From Bacteroidota bacterium (lineage in GTDB: Bacteria; Bacteroidota; Bacteroidia; Chitinophagales; Chitinophagaceae): a stretch of DNA of 64,000 nt. Below the pieces are notes generated by a model, which saw only the letters and a program-made list of their open reading frames with translations, was not told the origin of the DNA and made no database searches. A program made the translations under genes and the position numbers. Every line of letters starts with the position of its first letter. The first letter of the stretch is position 1. The stretch covers positions 248,001 to 312,000 of the forward strand of contig JAFEAE010000016.1 of NCBI GenBank assembly GCA_018266575.1, in the 5' to 3' direction. This document shows, one piece after another, positions 8,833 to 17,203 of this stretch.

Positions 8833-9687
8833 ATGAAAAAATTTCTTATGAGAATGTTTTGGGTTTTGTGCATCATACTTCTGCTATGGCTTGTGCTTGC
8901 ACAAAGTTGCATGACGATGCGGCAGCCCGATGATGAAGCAAAGAAAAAATTCGGTGCTGCAGGTGTACAACTAACTACAGCAACTATTACTGTTGACGGG
9001 CATCATTTGCATTATGCAATAACCGGAAGCGATACACTGCCTACTTTATTTTTTGTACATGGCACTCCCGGAAGCTGGGATGCATTCGAGCATTACCTGA
9101 TGGATAAAGACCTGCAACAGAAATTCCGTATGGTTTCTATCGACAGGCCCGGCTTTGGTTACAGTGATTATGGAAAGCCATTTCACCTTGCGGTTCAATC
9201 GCAAATTATTAGCCCGTTGTTTACTGTTCTGAACAATCACAAACCGATGTTTATTGCCGGACATTCATTAGGTGGGCCAATGGTTGTAAAATTAGTTGCC
9301 GATAACCCAAACACATTTTCTGCGATGGTTGTGTTATCCGGTTCAATAGACCCGGCAGAAGAAAAACCGGAAAAGTGGCGCCCTGTTTTGTACAAAACCC
9401 CTCTCAACTTTTTTGTACCCGGAGCTATGCGCCCATCGAATGAAGAACTATGGTACTTGAAAAAAGATCTTATTGACCTCGAAAAAGATTTCTCGAAAAT
9501 AACATGCCCCGTTTATTTTATTCATGGCACTGCAGATACCTGGGTTCCGCCGGGCAATGTTGAATATGGAAAAAAAATGCTGGTGAACGCAAGCCATGTT
9601 GAAGAAACGTTAATTCCCGGCGCAAACCACTTCATTCCATGGACTAAATTCAACGAAATCAAAGCTGTATTGTTAAAACTATATTGA
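8833..9687 (+). CDS. Alpha/beta hydrolase, membrane-anchored
   Basis: 284 residues. A hydrophobic N-terminus (about 8-24) ends in LAQSC, which could be a lipobox (Cys26). The hydrolase fold shows HGTPGSW (oxyanion region), GHSLGG with the nucleophilic Ser, an acid in the DTWVPPG segment, and a C-terminal His in PGANHF. Esterase, lipase or haloperoxidase-like activity is likely; the substrate is unknown. It stands alone between ricT and the Bax-inhibitor gene. Confidence 0.85.
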   Translation: MKKFLMRMFWVLCIILLLWLVLAQSCMTMRQPDDEAKKKFGAAGVQLTTATITVDGHHLHYAITGSDTLPTLFFVHGTPGSWDAFEHYLMDKDLQQKFRMVSIDRPGFGYSDYGKPFHLAVQSQIISPLFTVLNNHKPMFIAGHSLGGPMVVKLVADNPNTFSAMVVLSGSIDPAEEKPEKWRPVLYKTPLNFFVPGAMRPSNEELWYLKKDLIDLEKDFSKITCPVYFIHGTADTWVPPGNVEYGKKMLVNASHVEETLIPGANHFIPWTKFNEIKAVLLKLY

Positions 9688-9761
9688 CCAATAAGCAATA
9701 CTTTTCGATTATTAACTTTGCATTCTATTTTGTACTTTGGTCATCTTAAAACTCTATAACT

Positions 9762-10532
9762 ATGGCACTTTTTGATTCAGGAAATCCAACCCTCAGCGAA
9801 AAAATCTTTAACAGCTCACTCGACGGTATGCATGATGGCACAATGACTGTGAGAGGATCGATCAACAAATTCGGTTTCCTATTATTAATGGTGATTGCTT
9901 CAGCAAGTTATAGCTGGCATTTATTTATGGTTGGAAAACCAGACACCATGATGACGTTGATGATTGTTGGACTTATTGGAGGTATGATTACAGGCCTGAT
10001 TGTTTCTTTTAAACCAACCACAGCGAGGTATTTAGCACCAGCCTATGCCCTGTTCGAAGGTTTTTTTCTCGGCGCTATTTCTGTATATATAAATTCAGTA
10101 TTTGAAAAGAAATACCCGGGAATCGTAACACAAGCGGTTGGGCTAACTTTCGCAGTTGCACTTGTTATGTTCCTGCTTTATAATTTTCGAATTATCAAAC
10201 CAACAGAGAAATTTAAATCAGTTATCCTTTCGGCAGTATTTGGAATATTTTTATTTTACCTCGTTGTAATTGTATTAAGCCTGTTTCATGTAAATGTTTC
10301 ATTCATGAGTTGGAATGATGCAAGCCCGCTCGGAATAGGGATCAGCATATTTATAGTCGCAATCGCAGCCCTTTGTCTTATTCTGGATTTCGAAAGAATC
10401 GAAACCGGCGCAGCAATGGGAGCCCCAAAACACATGGAGTGGTATGGCGCATTCGGATTGTTGGTAACAATGGTTTGGCTTTATCTTGAAATCTTAAAAT
10501 TATTAAGCCGCATCGCAAGCAGCAGGAATTAA
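9762..10532 (+). CDS. Bax inhibitor-1/YccA family membrane protein
   Basis: 256 residues with about seven membrane helices. The N-terminus (NPTLSEKIF) and the motif CLILDFERIETGAAMGAPKHMEWYGAFGLLVTMVWLYLEILKLL near the C-terminus are typical of the Bacteroidota branch of this family. The family includes pH-sensitive calcium leak channels; the role in bacteria is unsettled. A strong terminator follows at 10551. Confidence 0.93.
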   Translation: MALFDSGNPTLSEKIFNSSLDGMHDGTMTVRGSINKFGFLLLMVIASASYSWHLFMVGKPDTMMTLMIVGLIGGMITGLIVSFKPTTARYLAPAYALFEGFFLGAISVYINSVFEKKYPGIVTQAVGLTFAVALVMFLLYNFRIIKPTEKFKSVILSAVFGIFLFYLVVIVLSLFHVNVSFMSWNDASPLGIGISIFIVAIAALCLILDFERIETGAAMGAPKHMEWYGAFGLLVTMVWLYLEILKLLSRIASSRN

Positions 10533-10550
10533 TTTATATTTCTCCAATAA

Positions 10551-10582
10551 AAAAGGCTGAAATTAATTTCAGCCTTTTTTAT
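10551..10582 (+). terminator. Strong intrinsic terminator
   Basis: Stem AAAGGCTGAAAT / ATTTCAGCCTTT with a 2-nt centre and flanking A and T tracts, so it can act in both directions. Confidence 0.85.
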
Positions 10583-10613
10583 TTTATGTAACCAGCCGGG
10601 GAATTCTATTAAA

Positions 10614-10638
10614 CATCGTTGCGTCGCACTCTTGTACT
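10614..10638. repeat. Dispersed repeat GTTGCGTCGCAC, copy 1
   Basis: CATCGTTGCGTCGCACTCTT. Four other copies are in this window (30268, 39722, 45257, 47054). Confidence 0.65.
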
Positions 10639-10729
10639 GTAAAAACTCTAATCAACGCCTCACTATCGGAAACATATAATCGATTTTATTTTCTTTGCTC
10701 GCAGCTCAAAGCTAACGCTCATTGCTTTT

Positions 10730-11533
10730 TTAAAATCCATCCCCATCCAGCAAATTTCCCAATCCGCCCAAAATACTTCCTTCTTCTTTTCTATGCCCAA
10801 GTTGCGGACTGTATTGGATAATGCGGCTTGCCAAACGGCTTATCGGTAATGATTGCAACCATACTTTTCCCGGGCCACGCATCACTGCGAAAAATAACCC
10901 TTCACCACCAAACATCCAGTTCTTTATTCCTCGAATGAATTCAATATCAAAATCAATCGAAGGTTGATATGCAACAACACAACCTGTATCTACTTTTAAA
11001 ATTTCTCCGGCTTGCAATTCTTTTTCGATGATGTAACCGCCTGCATGCATAAATGCCAATCCATCACCATCTAATTTTTCCATTATAAAACCTTCGCCGC
11101 CAAAAATTCCTGTGCCCAATCTTTTTTGAAAGGCAATGCCAACACTCACTCCTTTTGCAGCACAAAGGAAAGCATCTTTTTGTGCGATAATCGTTCCGCC
11201 AAGTTGTTGCAGATCCAGTGCAACAATTTTTCCGGTGTACGGAGCAGCAAAGCTCACACGCTTTTTTCCTTGCCCGACATTAGTGAATGCCGTCATGAAC
11301 ATATTCTCGCCAACGAGTACCCGTTTTCCGGCGTTCAATAATTTTCCCAGCAAACCGCCTTGCTGCGATTGTTGAGAACCGTCGCCAAAAATGGTTTGCA
11401 TTTCAATGCCGTCATCCATCATCATAAAACCGCCAGGTTCACCGATAACGGTTTCATTAGGATCAAGTTCAATTTCTACGAACTGTAATTCTTCACCATA
11501 AATTTTGTAGTCTATTTCGTGATTGTTTCTCAT
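10730..11533 (-). CDS. AIM24/TIGR00266 family protein
   Basis: 267 residues from the ATG at 11533. The frame extends to 11575, but those extra codons come from a copy of the CACAGATT repeat. A Gly-rich beta-structured protein: GEPGGFMMMDDGIEMQTIFGDG, LDLQQLGGTIIAQKDAFLCAAKGV, MHAGGYIIEKEL, GGEGLFFAVMRGPGKVWLQSLP are the family landmarks. Function in bacteria is unknown; the mitochondrial relative Aim24 affects inner-membrane organisation. Confidence 0.9.
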   Translation of the reverse strand: MRNNHEIDYKIYGEELQFVEIELDPNETVIGEPGGFMMMDDGIEMQTIFGDGSQQSQQGGLLGKLLNAGKRVLVGENMFMTAFTNVGQGKKRVSFAAPYTGKIVALDLQQLGGTIIAQKDAFLCAAKGVSVGIAFQKRLGTGIFGGEGFIMEKLDGDGLAFMHAGGYIIEKELQAGEILKVDTGCVVAYQPSIDFDIEFIRGIKNWMFGGEGLFFAVMRGPGKVWLQSLPISRLASRIIQYSPQLGHRKEEGSILGGLGNLLDGDGF

Positions 11534-11562
11534 GATTAAAATTTTTATGAAATTATAATAAA

Positions 11563-11580
11563 GCCACAGATTCACAGATT
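11563..11580 (+). repeat. CACAGATT repeat, copy a
   Basis: GCCACAGATTCACAGATT, a tandem of the octamer CACAGATT. First of three direct copies about 69 bp apart. Confidence 0.85.
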
Positions 11581-11630
11581 GGTTTGTGATTAAATATTGT
11601 TAAGCTTTGATGAAAGGTAACATAGGGATT

Positions 11631-11648
11631 GCCACAGATTCACAGATT
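11631..11648 (+). repeat. CACAGATT repeat, copy b
   Basis: Identical to copy a, 68 bp downstream. Confidence 0.85.
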
Positions 11649-11700
11649 AGCCAGCTATTATGTTCTTCAATGTTTCAAAAATTTCCAACCGATTATTAAT

Positions 11701-11718
11701 GCCACAGATTCACAGATT
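11701..11718 (+). repeat. CACAGATT repeat, copy c
   Basis: Identical to copies a and b, 70 bp after copy b. The sequences between copies are unrelated to each other. Confidence 0.85.
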
Positions 11719-11805
11719 GAGTAATTACAATTTTGTTTTGCAAATCTTTCTTTGATGGTTAAAAACCAAATTAAATTATTGCGTATTACATTTTCAACTT
11801 TAAAA

Positions 11806-11820
11806 AATCTGTGAATTTGT
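11806..11820 (-). repeat. CACAGATT repeat, degenerate inverted copy
   Basis: AATCTGTGAATTTGT is the reverse-strand form with changes. It ends 8 bp before the 3' end of the GxxExxY gene. Confidence 0.6.
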
Positions 11821-11828
11821 TACAATTC

Positions 11829-12209
11829 CTACAAAATAACTCTTTTAGTTTGCAAAGAATTCTCTCCAAAATTTAATATCAACCCAATCTTACATTTTGA
11901 AACTGCGAGATAATTTATAACCTGAGCATAATGCTCATCAATAATACCTGATTTTGATTTTATCTCTACAATTACATTGCCAGCTATTACAAAATCTGCA
12001 AAAAATTTATGAGGGAGAATAAAATCTTTGTATTGGACGGTGTATGCTTTTTCCCTTTCAAAATGAATATTATTTTTTATCAATTCATATTCAAACGCAT
12101 CTTTATAAACTATTTCAAGGAATCCGCGTCCGAGTGTGCGGTGTATTTCCATGGCAATTCCGATCAATGCATAAGTTTCCCTTGCAAAGGGATAGGATTT
12201 ATTTTCCAT
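11829..12209 (-). CDS. GxxExxY protein, putative PD-(D/E)XK nuclease
   Basis: 126 residues from ATG 12209. An upstream ATG at 12236 is encoded by the flanking repeat and is unlikely. The naming motif is present as GFLEIVY (residues about 30-36), followed by FADFVIAGNVIVEIKSK, which fits the Asp...Glu-x-Lys core of PD-(D/E)XK nucleases. The family is common in Bacteroidota and functionally uncharacterised. It is bracketed on both sides by CACAGATT repeats, which suggests a mobile or repeat-associated cassette between the AIM24 gene and the RND operon. Confidence 0.9.
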   Translation of the reverse strand: MENKSYPFARETYALIGIAMEIHRTLGRGFLEIVYKDAFEYELIKNNIHFEREKAYTVQYKDFILPHKFFADFVIAGNVIVEIKSKSGIIDEHYAQVINYLAVSKCKIGLILNFGENSLQTKRVIL

Positions 12210-12223
12210 AAGGTTAGGTTTTT

Positions 12224-12272
12224 GCCACAGATTCACAGATTTTTCAATAGATATAATCTGTGAATCTGTGGC
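12224..12272. repeat. CACAGATT repeat pair forming a perfect hairpin
   Basis: GCCACAGATTCACAGATT (12224-12241) faces its exact reverse complement (12255-12272) across a 13-nt loop. It covers the region upstream of the GxxExxY start and could also end transcripts of the RND operon. Confidence 0.85.
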
Positions 12273-12290
12273 TATTTTATTCTATAATTC

Positions 12291-15200
12291 TTACAACCAG
12301 CTTCCAACCAAAGCTTCCGGCGCACCCTGTCCAAGCTTTTTGCGGCGTCTTGCTACTTTAGCTCTGTGCACGAACATCGTAATAAACATCAGTGGAATAA
12401 ACAATATTGTAAATGGCGGTATTCCCAGCATGGATATCCACGTTCCACCATACATTCTACGCATCGGGCGTTTCAATCTTAGTGCGATCAGGTACATACT
12501 TGGTACAATCACCAACGTCATAAAGAATGCGAATGCCAATCCGAAGATGATCGTCCATGATAATGGTTTCCAGAACACCGCACTATCACCACCAAAGAAA
12601 ATATGCGGGTTCAATTCGGAGAATAGCGTAACGAAATTGAGGTTTAATCCAATTGCCAGCGGTATCAATGCAAGTATGGCTGCAAGCGCAGTAAGCATTA
12701 CAGGAATGATACGTGTTTTCCCTGCTTGTATAACGGCTTCGCGTATGCGTAAACCGCGGCTATGCAATTCATCAGCAAATTCAATTACCAAAATCCCGTT
12801 TTTTACCACAATTCCTGCGAGGCCCACAATTCCTAATCCCGTCATCACAACAGATATTTCCATTTTAGAAATCCCAAAACCGAGCAACACACCAATCACG
12901 CTGAAAATAATTTCTGTAAGAATGATCACCGATTTACTTATAGAATTAAACTGAAGTACCAGCACAAACAATATAATCATCAATGCGATCACTAATGCTT
13001 TCCCTAAGAATGCGCCTGTTTCTGCCTGTTGTTTTCCTTCACCGGTTTGTGCAATAGTAACGCCGTCTTCTTTTCCTTTGAAATTATCAATTGCCTTTTT
13101 GATATCGGCATTTACTGCTGTTGGTGTAAATCCTTGCGTAGTGAGTACGTTGGAGAATAATGTAATCATACGCTTTTGCGATTTGCGCTTGATACTTCCG
13201 TAAGTGCTCGTATAATCAACCGTAACCAGATTGCTGATCGGGATATTTTTAAATCCGCCTGTTGCAAGGTCCCGGAAATAAATCCGCATGTTTAACAAGT
13301 CCGACAAATTATTTCTTTGCAAAGAATTATTACGCAACTGGATTTTATATTCATCTTTATTCTCTTTGATCTTTGAAACTTCCCTTCCAAACAAAGCAGT
13401 TCTTATCTGCATCCCGATCTGTTGAGTTGAAATACCTTCAATCATTGCCCTTTCGCGGTTAACCGTCAACGTTATTTCAGGGTTTGTGAGGTCAACATCC
13501 ATCTTCAATTCCTCAATCCCGGGGATTTGCAAAGAGTCTAAATAATTTTTCAATGCAATACCTGTTTTTGTAAGGTTATCAAAATTATCACTGGCAATTT
13601 CAATATTGATCGGAGGATCTGTTGGCGGGCCGCTGCTTTCCTGATCAACACTGATTGTTGCTCCGGGGATACCACGCATTGCAGTCCTTATCGAATCGAG
13701 ATAAGGCCTTGTTGAATTTCCGTGACGTTTCTCATATTCAACAAACGAAACCTGCACTCTCCCTAATTCAGGATGCGTACTTCTGTCACCACTGTTCGGG
13801 TCATTCGCACCAATTGCCACGTTTGAGATAACACTTTCAACCAGTGGATTTCCTTTATCATGCAGTGGGTCCATGTGCAACACTTTGTACACGCGGTTTT
13901 CCAGGTCGTGAGTAACTGAATCTGTATAATCCACATTCGTTCCGATTGGAAGTTTCAAATACACAAAAATGAAGTTCGGATCACCCTTGGGAAAAAATAC
14001 CACAGGAACTTTTCTTATCCCAAGAAATACCACAGAGAATACCAGCAACAAAAAAGTACTGAACAACAGCCAAACCGGCCTCCATCCTTTCAGTGCCCAT
14101 CTTAATAAATTTTCATAATGCCCCATGATCCAGGGTAATGCCCTGTTTTGAAATGAATGGATCAACCCATCAAAAATATATTTGTTGAACACCATCAGGA
14201 TGGCGAAGAATATAAGCAGGTTTCCTAAAAATGCCTGGTGGCTTACATCCAGCAAAATTCCAACGCCGACAAATATCCAGAATAATGGTTTTTTGAAAAC
14301 GTCTGATTTTTTTGATCTGCCATCTTCCGGATGGTTCATGAAATCAACAGCAAACACCGGGTTCATAATAAACGCCACAACAAGTGAAGCTGTAAGTGTG
14401 AAGATGAGCATTGCCGGAAGATAGATCATGAATTTTCCGATGATACCCGGCCAGAACATTAATGGGAAGAATGGGGCAAGCGTAGTTAATGTGCCTGCAA
14501 GAACGGGAATAAATACTTCACCCGCTGCAATTTTCGCAGCTACAGTAGAGGTAACTTTCCCCTGGCTTTGCATGAATATGCGGTGCGTATTTTCAATCAC
14601 CACAATAGCATCATCCACGATTATACCGAGACCGAATAGCAATGCGAAAAGCACCATGAAATTCAGCGTAACATTTGTGCCGATAATTAAATCCGCTGCA
14701 GGTAAAAACACAAATGCAACAAACATACTAAGCGGCACAGACAGCGCAACGAAGAATGCATTCGTTACACCCATGAAAAACATCAATATCAACAATACAA
14801 GCACAAAACCAATTACGATTGAGTTGACGAGATCATTAAAAGAAGTGCGTGTGTTCTTGCTCAAATCCCCCGTAATCACTAAGTGCAGGTCTTTAGGCAA
14901 TTGATCCTGCATTTCTTTAACTACTTCTTTAACCTGGTCTGATGTTTCAATTAAATTTTCCCCGCTTCGTTTAATGATGTTTAATGTAACTACATTTTTT
15001 CCCAGCAACCTCGCATAGCTTTCGCTTTGTTTTACCGTATCTTTTATTTCAGCAATATCTTTTAAATAGATTGGTGCTCCGGAAGTATTGCGAAGTACAA
15101 CTTGTGCAATATCATTTGCTGTATGAAACTGCCCTTTCAACTGCATGGTGCGTTTCATGTTCCCAACTTCAATCAAACCACCTGTTATATCCGTATTCTC

Positions 15201-15869
15201 CCCGGCAATAGCATTTGCAATATCATTGAACGTGATATTCGCACTTTGCATTTTGTAATTGTCGACGTTGATTTGAAATTCTCTTTCAGGTGCACCTACT
15301 TCATCAACACGATTGATCTGAGTGATATCTTCCAACCTGTCTTTTATATCATCCGCATATTTTTTCAAACGTTGCATATCATAGTCGCCACTCACATTCA
15401 CATACATGATCGGCAGGTCAGAGAAACTTACTTCCTGTACATCGGGCTGTGTAGTTAAATCTGTTGGTAAATCTGTTTTTGACTTATCAACTGCGTCCTT
15501 TACTTTCTGTAACGCCACGTCTGTTTTTACATCTGTTTCAAACTCCACGATTATTGCAGAATAATCCTGCACAGAAGTGCTGGTAAGCTTATTGATTTTT
15601 GCGCCGGTAATGGCTTTGATCTGTTTTTCGATCGGGCGTGTAACGAGGTTTTCAATATCCTTTGGAGAGTTACCTACATACGTTGTAGAAACATAAATTG
15701 TGGGGATAACAATATCCGGAAACTGTTCCTTTGGAGTAGTTGCAAATGTGAAGATGCCCCAAACAGAAACGATGATCATCAGCAAATAAATTGCTGTTTT
15801 ATTATTTATAGCCCAATTCGTGACTACGAACCCTTTGACTTTTTCCTTAAAATTTTCTAATACGCTCAT
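12291..15869 (-). CDS. RND efflux pump, inner-membrane permease (AcrB/HAE1 type)
   Basis: 1192 residues against about 1040 for a typical pump. N-terminal helix (AIYLLMIIVSVWGIF), porter-domain sequences, and the helix pair around GLGIIVDDAIVVIENTHR with the proton-relay Asp residues are clear; a second half repeats the plan. Extra length is a central insertion (about 515-570, with additional hydrophobic stretches WIFVGVGILL and LLIFFAILMVF) and a C-terminal hydrophobic and basic extension. It is the last gene of tetR-tolC-adaptor-RND, 152 bp after the adaptor gene, and probably expels toxic compounds with those partners. Confidence 0.93.
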   Translation of the reverse strand: MSVLENFKEKVKGFVVTNWAINNKTAIYLLMIIVSVWGIFTFATTPKEQFPDIVIPTIYVSTTYVGNSPKDIENLVTRPIEKQIKAITGAKINKLTSTSVQDYSAIIVEFETDVKTDVALQKVKDAVDKSKTDLPTDLTTQPDVQEVSFSDLPIMYVNVSGDYDMQRLKKYADDIKDRLEDITQINRVDEVGAPEREFQINVDNYKMQSANITFNDIANAIAGENTDITGGLIEVGNMKRTMQLKGQFHTANDIAQVVLRNTSGAPIYLKDIAEIKDTVKQSESYARLLGKNVVTLNIIKRSGENLIETSDQVKEVVKEMQDQLPKDLHLVITGDLSKNTRTSFNDLVNSIVIGFVLVLLILMFFMGVTNAFFVALSVPLSMFVAFVFLPAADLIIGTNVTLNFMVLFALLFGLGIIVDDAIVVIENTHRIFMQSQGKVTSTVAAKIAAGEVFIPVLAGTLTTLAPFFPLMFWPGIIGKFMIYLPAMLIFTLTASLVVAFIMNPVFAVDFMNHPEDGRSKKSDVFKKPLFWIFVGVGILLDVSHQAFLGNLLIFFAILMVFNKYIFDGLIHSFQNRALPWIMGHYENLLRWALKGWRPVWLLFSTFLLLVFSVVFLGIRKVPVVFFPKGDPNFIFVYLKLPIGTNVDYTDSVTHDLENRVYKVLHMDPLHDKGNPLVESVISNVAIGANDPNSGDRSTHPELGRVQVSFVEYEKRHGNSTRPYLDSIRTAMRGIPGATISVDQESSGPPTDPPINIEIASDNFDNLTKTGIALKNYLDSLQIPGIEELKMDVDLTNPEITLTVNRERAMIEGISTQQIGMQIRTALFGREVSKIKENKDEYKIQLRNNSLQRNNLSDLLNMRIYFRDLATGGFKNIPISNLVTVDYTSTYGSIKRKSQKRMITLFSNVLTTQGFTPTAVNADIKKAIDNFKGKEDGVTIAQTGEGKQQAETGAFLGKALVIALMIILFVLVLQFNSISKSVIILTEIIFSVIGVLLGFGISKMEISVVMTGLGIVGLAGIVVKNGILVIEFADELHSRGLRIREAVIQAGKTRIIPVMLTALAAILALIPLAIGLNLNFVTLFSELNPHIFFGGDSAVFWKPLSWTIIFGLAFAFFMTLVIVPSMYLIALRLKRPMRRMYGGTWISMLGIPPFTILFIPLMFITMFVHRAKVARRRKKLGQGAPEALVGSWL

Positions 15870-15883
15870 AAGAATGTACGATT

Positions 15884-16021
15884 TTAGATGTACGATTTAC
15901 GATGTCTGCAATTCTATCTTTGTAACCGAATTTTACGAGATTAAATTACGGTTACACATTACTGCTAGTTTATATAGAGTAAGCTCAACTGTCGACTGAA
16001 AACTGAAAACCGACGACTGTG
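15884..16021. repeat. Heptamer repeats between RND and adaptor genes
   Basis: Units tacgatt, ttagatg, tacgatt, tacgatg at 15887-15914, then aactgtcgactgaaaac-type words at 15989-16018. The arrays lie inside the efflux operon. Confidence 0.65.
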
Positions 16022-17179
16022 TTATTGTCCTGTAGTAATTGCCTGGCCGTCATATAAACCCTGAACGCCATCAGTGATGATCACATCACCGGCCTGCAGG
16101 CCGCTTTTAACTTCAATCTTTTCGCCATATAATTGCCCGATGGTTACTTCTTTTTTGCGTGCAATCATTTTGTCGCCTTCTTTCAGAGCTACCAATACAT
16201 ATTTCCCTTTCTCATCATTTTGAACAGTGCTAACAGGAACAGTTAATGCGCTCGGAACAAAATAATCCTGAATTTTTATCATCGCGATCTGGTTCGGATG
16301 AAAGTCTTTATTATAAGGCATTTTTGCTTCGATGTAAAAACTGCGGGTGTTCGGATCGATCAATTTTCCTGCAACAGTTACTTTAAGATCAAACGTTTTA
16401 TTATTTAGTTCAGGCAATGTTACTTTTACATCACTCCCAACTTTTACTTTACTTAAATACAATTCCGGAACCTGTGCTACCGCTTTCAGGTTTTGCGTAT
16501 TTACAATGGTAATCTGGTTTGCACCGGCAAAAACTTCACCTACTCTTACATTCACGGTATTGGCAACACCTTCTATATCTGCATAAATATTTGTGAGTTT
16601 GATCTGTTCTTTGGTAATATCAATTTGTTTCTGTTGTTGCGTTACGCTATTTCGTGCATTGATCACATCAATTTCTGCACCTATGTTCTGCTTCCACAAG
16701 TTTTCCCTGCGTTGCAGTATATCCTGCAGGTAAGCCAATTGTGTTTCAAGGCCTGCTAATTGAGTCTTCAATACCGCATCATCTAATTTTAGTAATAACT
16801 GGCCTTGTTTTACATAATCACCCTGCTTCACAAAAATTTCACGTACAATACCGCCGCCGTTACGGGGCGCAACATTTACAACATTCAATGCATCGATCTT
16901 CCCTTGCAGGTCTATATAATGCGTAAAAGGAACCGGTGCAAGTGTTGTGAGTGCTACCAGTTTTGCTTTTTCTTTTTTTGCAGAAGCGGTATCCAGCTTA
17001 TCAATTTCATCCTGCAGCGTTTGAATATCACTGTTCAGTTTTGTTTGTTGCTGTTTGAGTTGTTCAAGTTTTGCTTTTTTTTCTGTAAGCACAGATGGGT
17101 TTTCCTTGGAAGCGTTTGCCCCGCATGAAGCAAGAAAAATAATTTCCGCAGCTACCACAATATTCATTATCCTTTTCAT
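16022..17179 (-). CDS. RND efflux periplasmic adaptor (MFP)
   Basis: 385 residues. Lipoprotein signal with lipobox FLASC (Cys19); a coiled-coil segment 30-70 (EKKAKLEQLKQQQTKLN); lipoyl half-motif GGIVREIFVKQGDYVKQGQLLLKLD; a hairpin of two helices; then IYADIEGVANTVNVRVGEVFAG and the beta-barrel and membrane-proximal domains. It bridges the RND pump and the TolC channel. It starts 25 bp after the tolC-like gene ends. Confidence 0.93.
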   Translation of the reverse strand: MKRIMNIVVAAEIIFLASCGANASKENPSVLTEKKAKLEQLKQQQTKLNSDIQTLQDEIDKLDTASAKKEKAKLVALTTLAPVPFTHYIDLQGKIDALNVVNVAPRNGGGIVREIFVKQGDYVKQGQLLLKLDDAVLKTQLAGLETQLAYLQDILQRRENLWKQNIGAEIDVINARNSVTQQQKQIDITKEQIKLTNIYADIEGVANTVNVRVGEVFAGANQITIVNTQNLKAVAQVPELYLSKVKVGSDVKVTLPELNNKTFDLKVTVAGKLIDPNTRSFYIEAKMPYNKDFHPNQIAMIKIQDYFVPSALTVPVSTVQNDEKGKYVLVALKEGDKMIARKKEVTIGQLYGEKIEVKSGLQAGDVIITDGVQGLYDGQAITTGQ

Positions 17180-17203
17180 AAAATATATTTTGTCAGTTAG
17201 ATA

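Noticed and set aside
11563..11718. Three evenly spaced repeats that look like a CRISPR array
   Set aside because: Repeats are 18 bp tandem octamers, spacers exceed 50 bp, there are inverted copies, and no cas gene is present.
15102..15458. Long open frames on the plus strand opposite the RND pump (also at 12268, 14428, 18496)
   Set aside because: Antisense shadows of strongly supported efflux genes.
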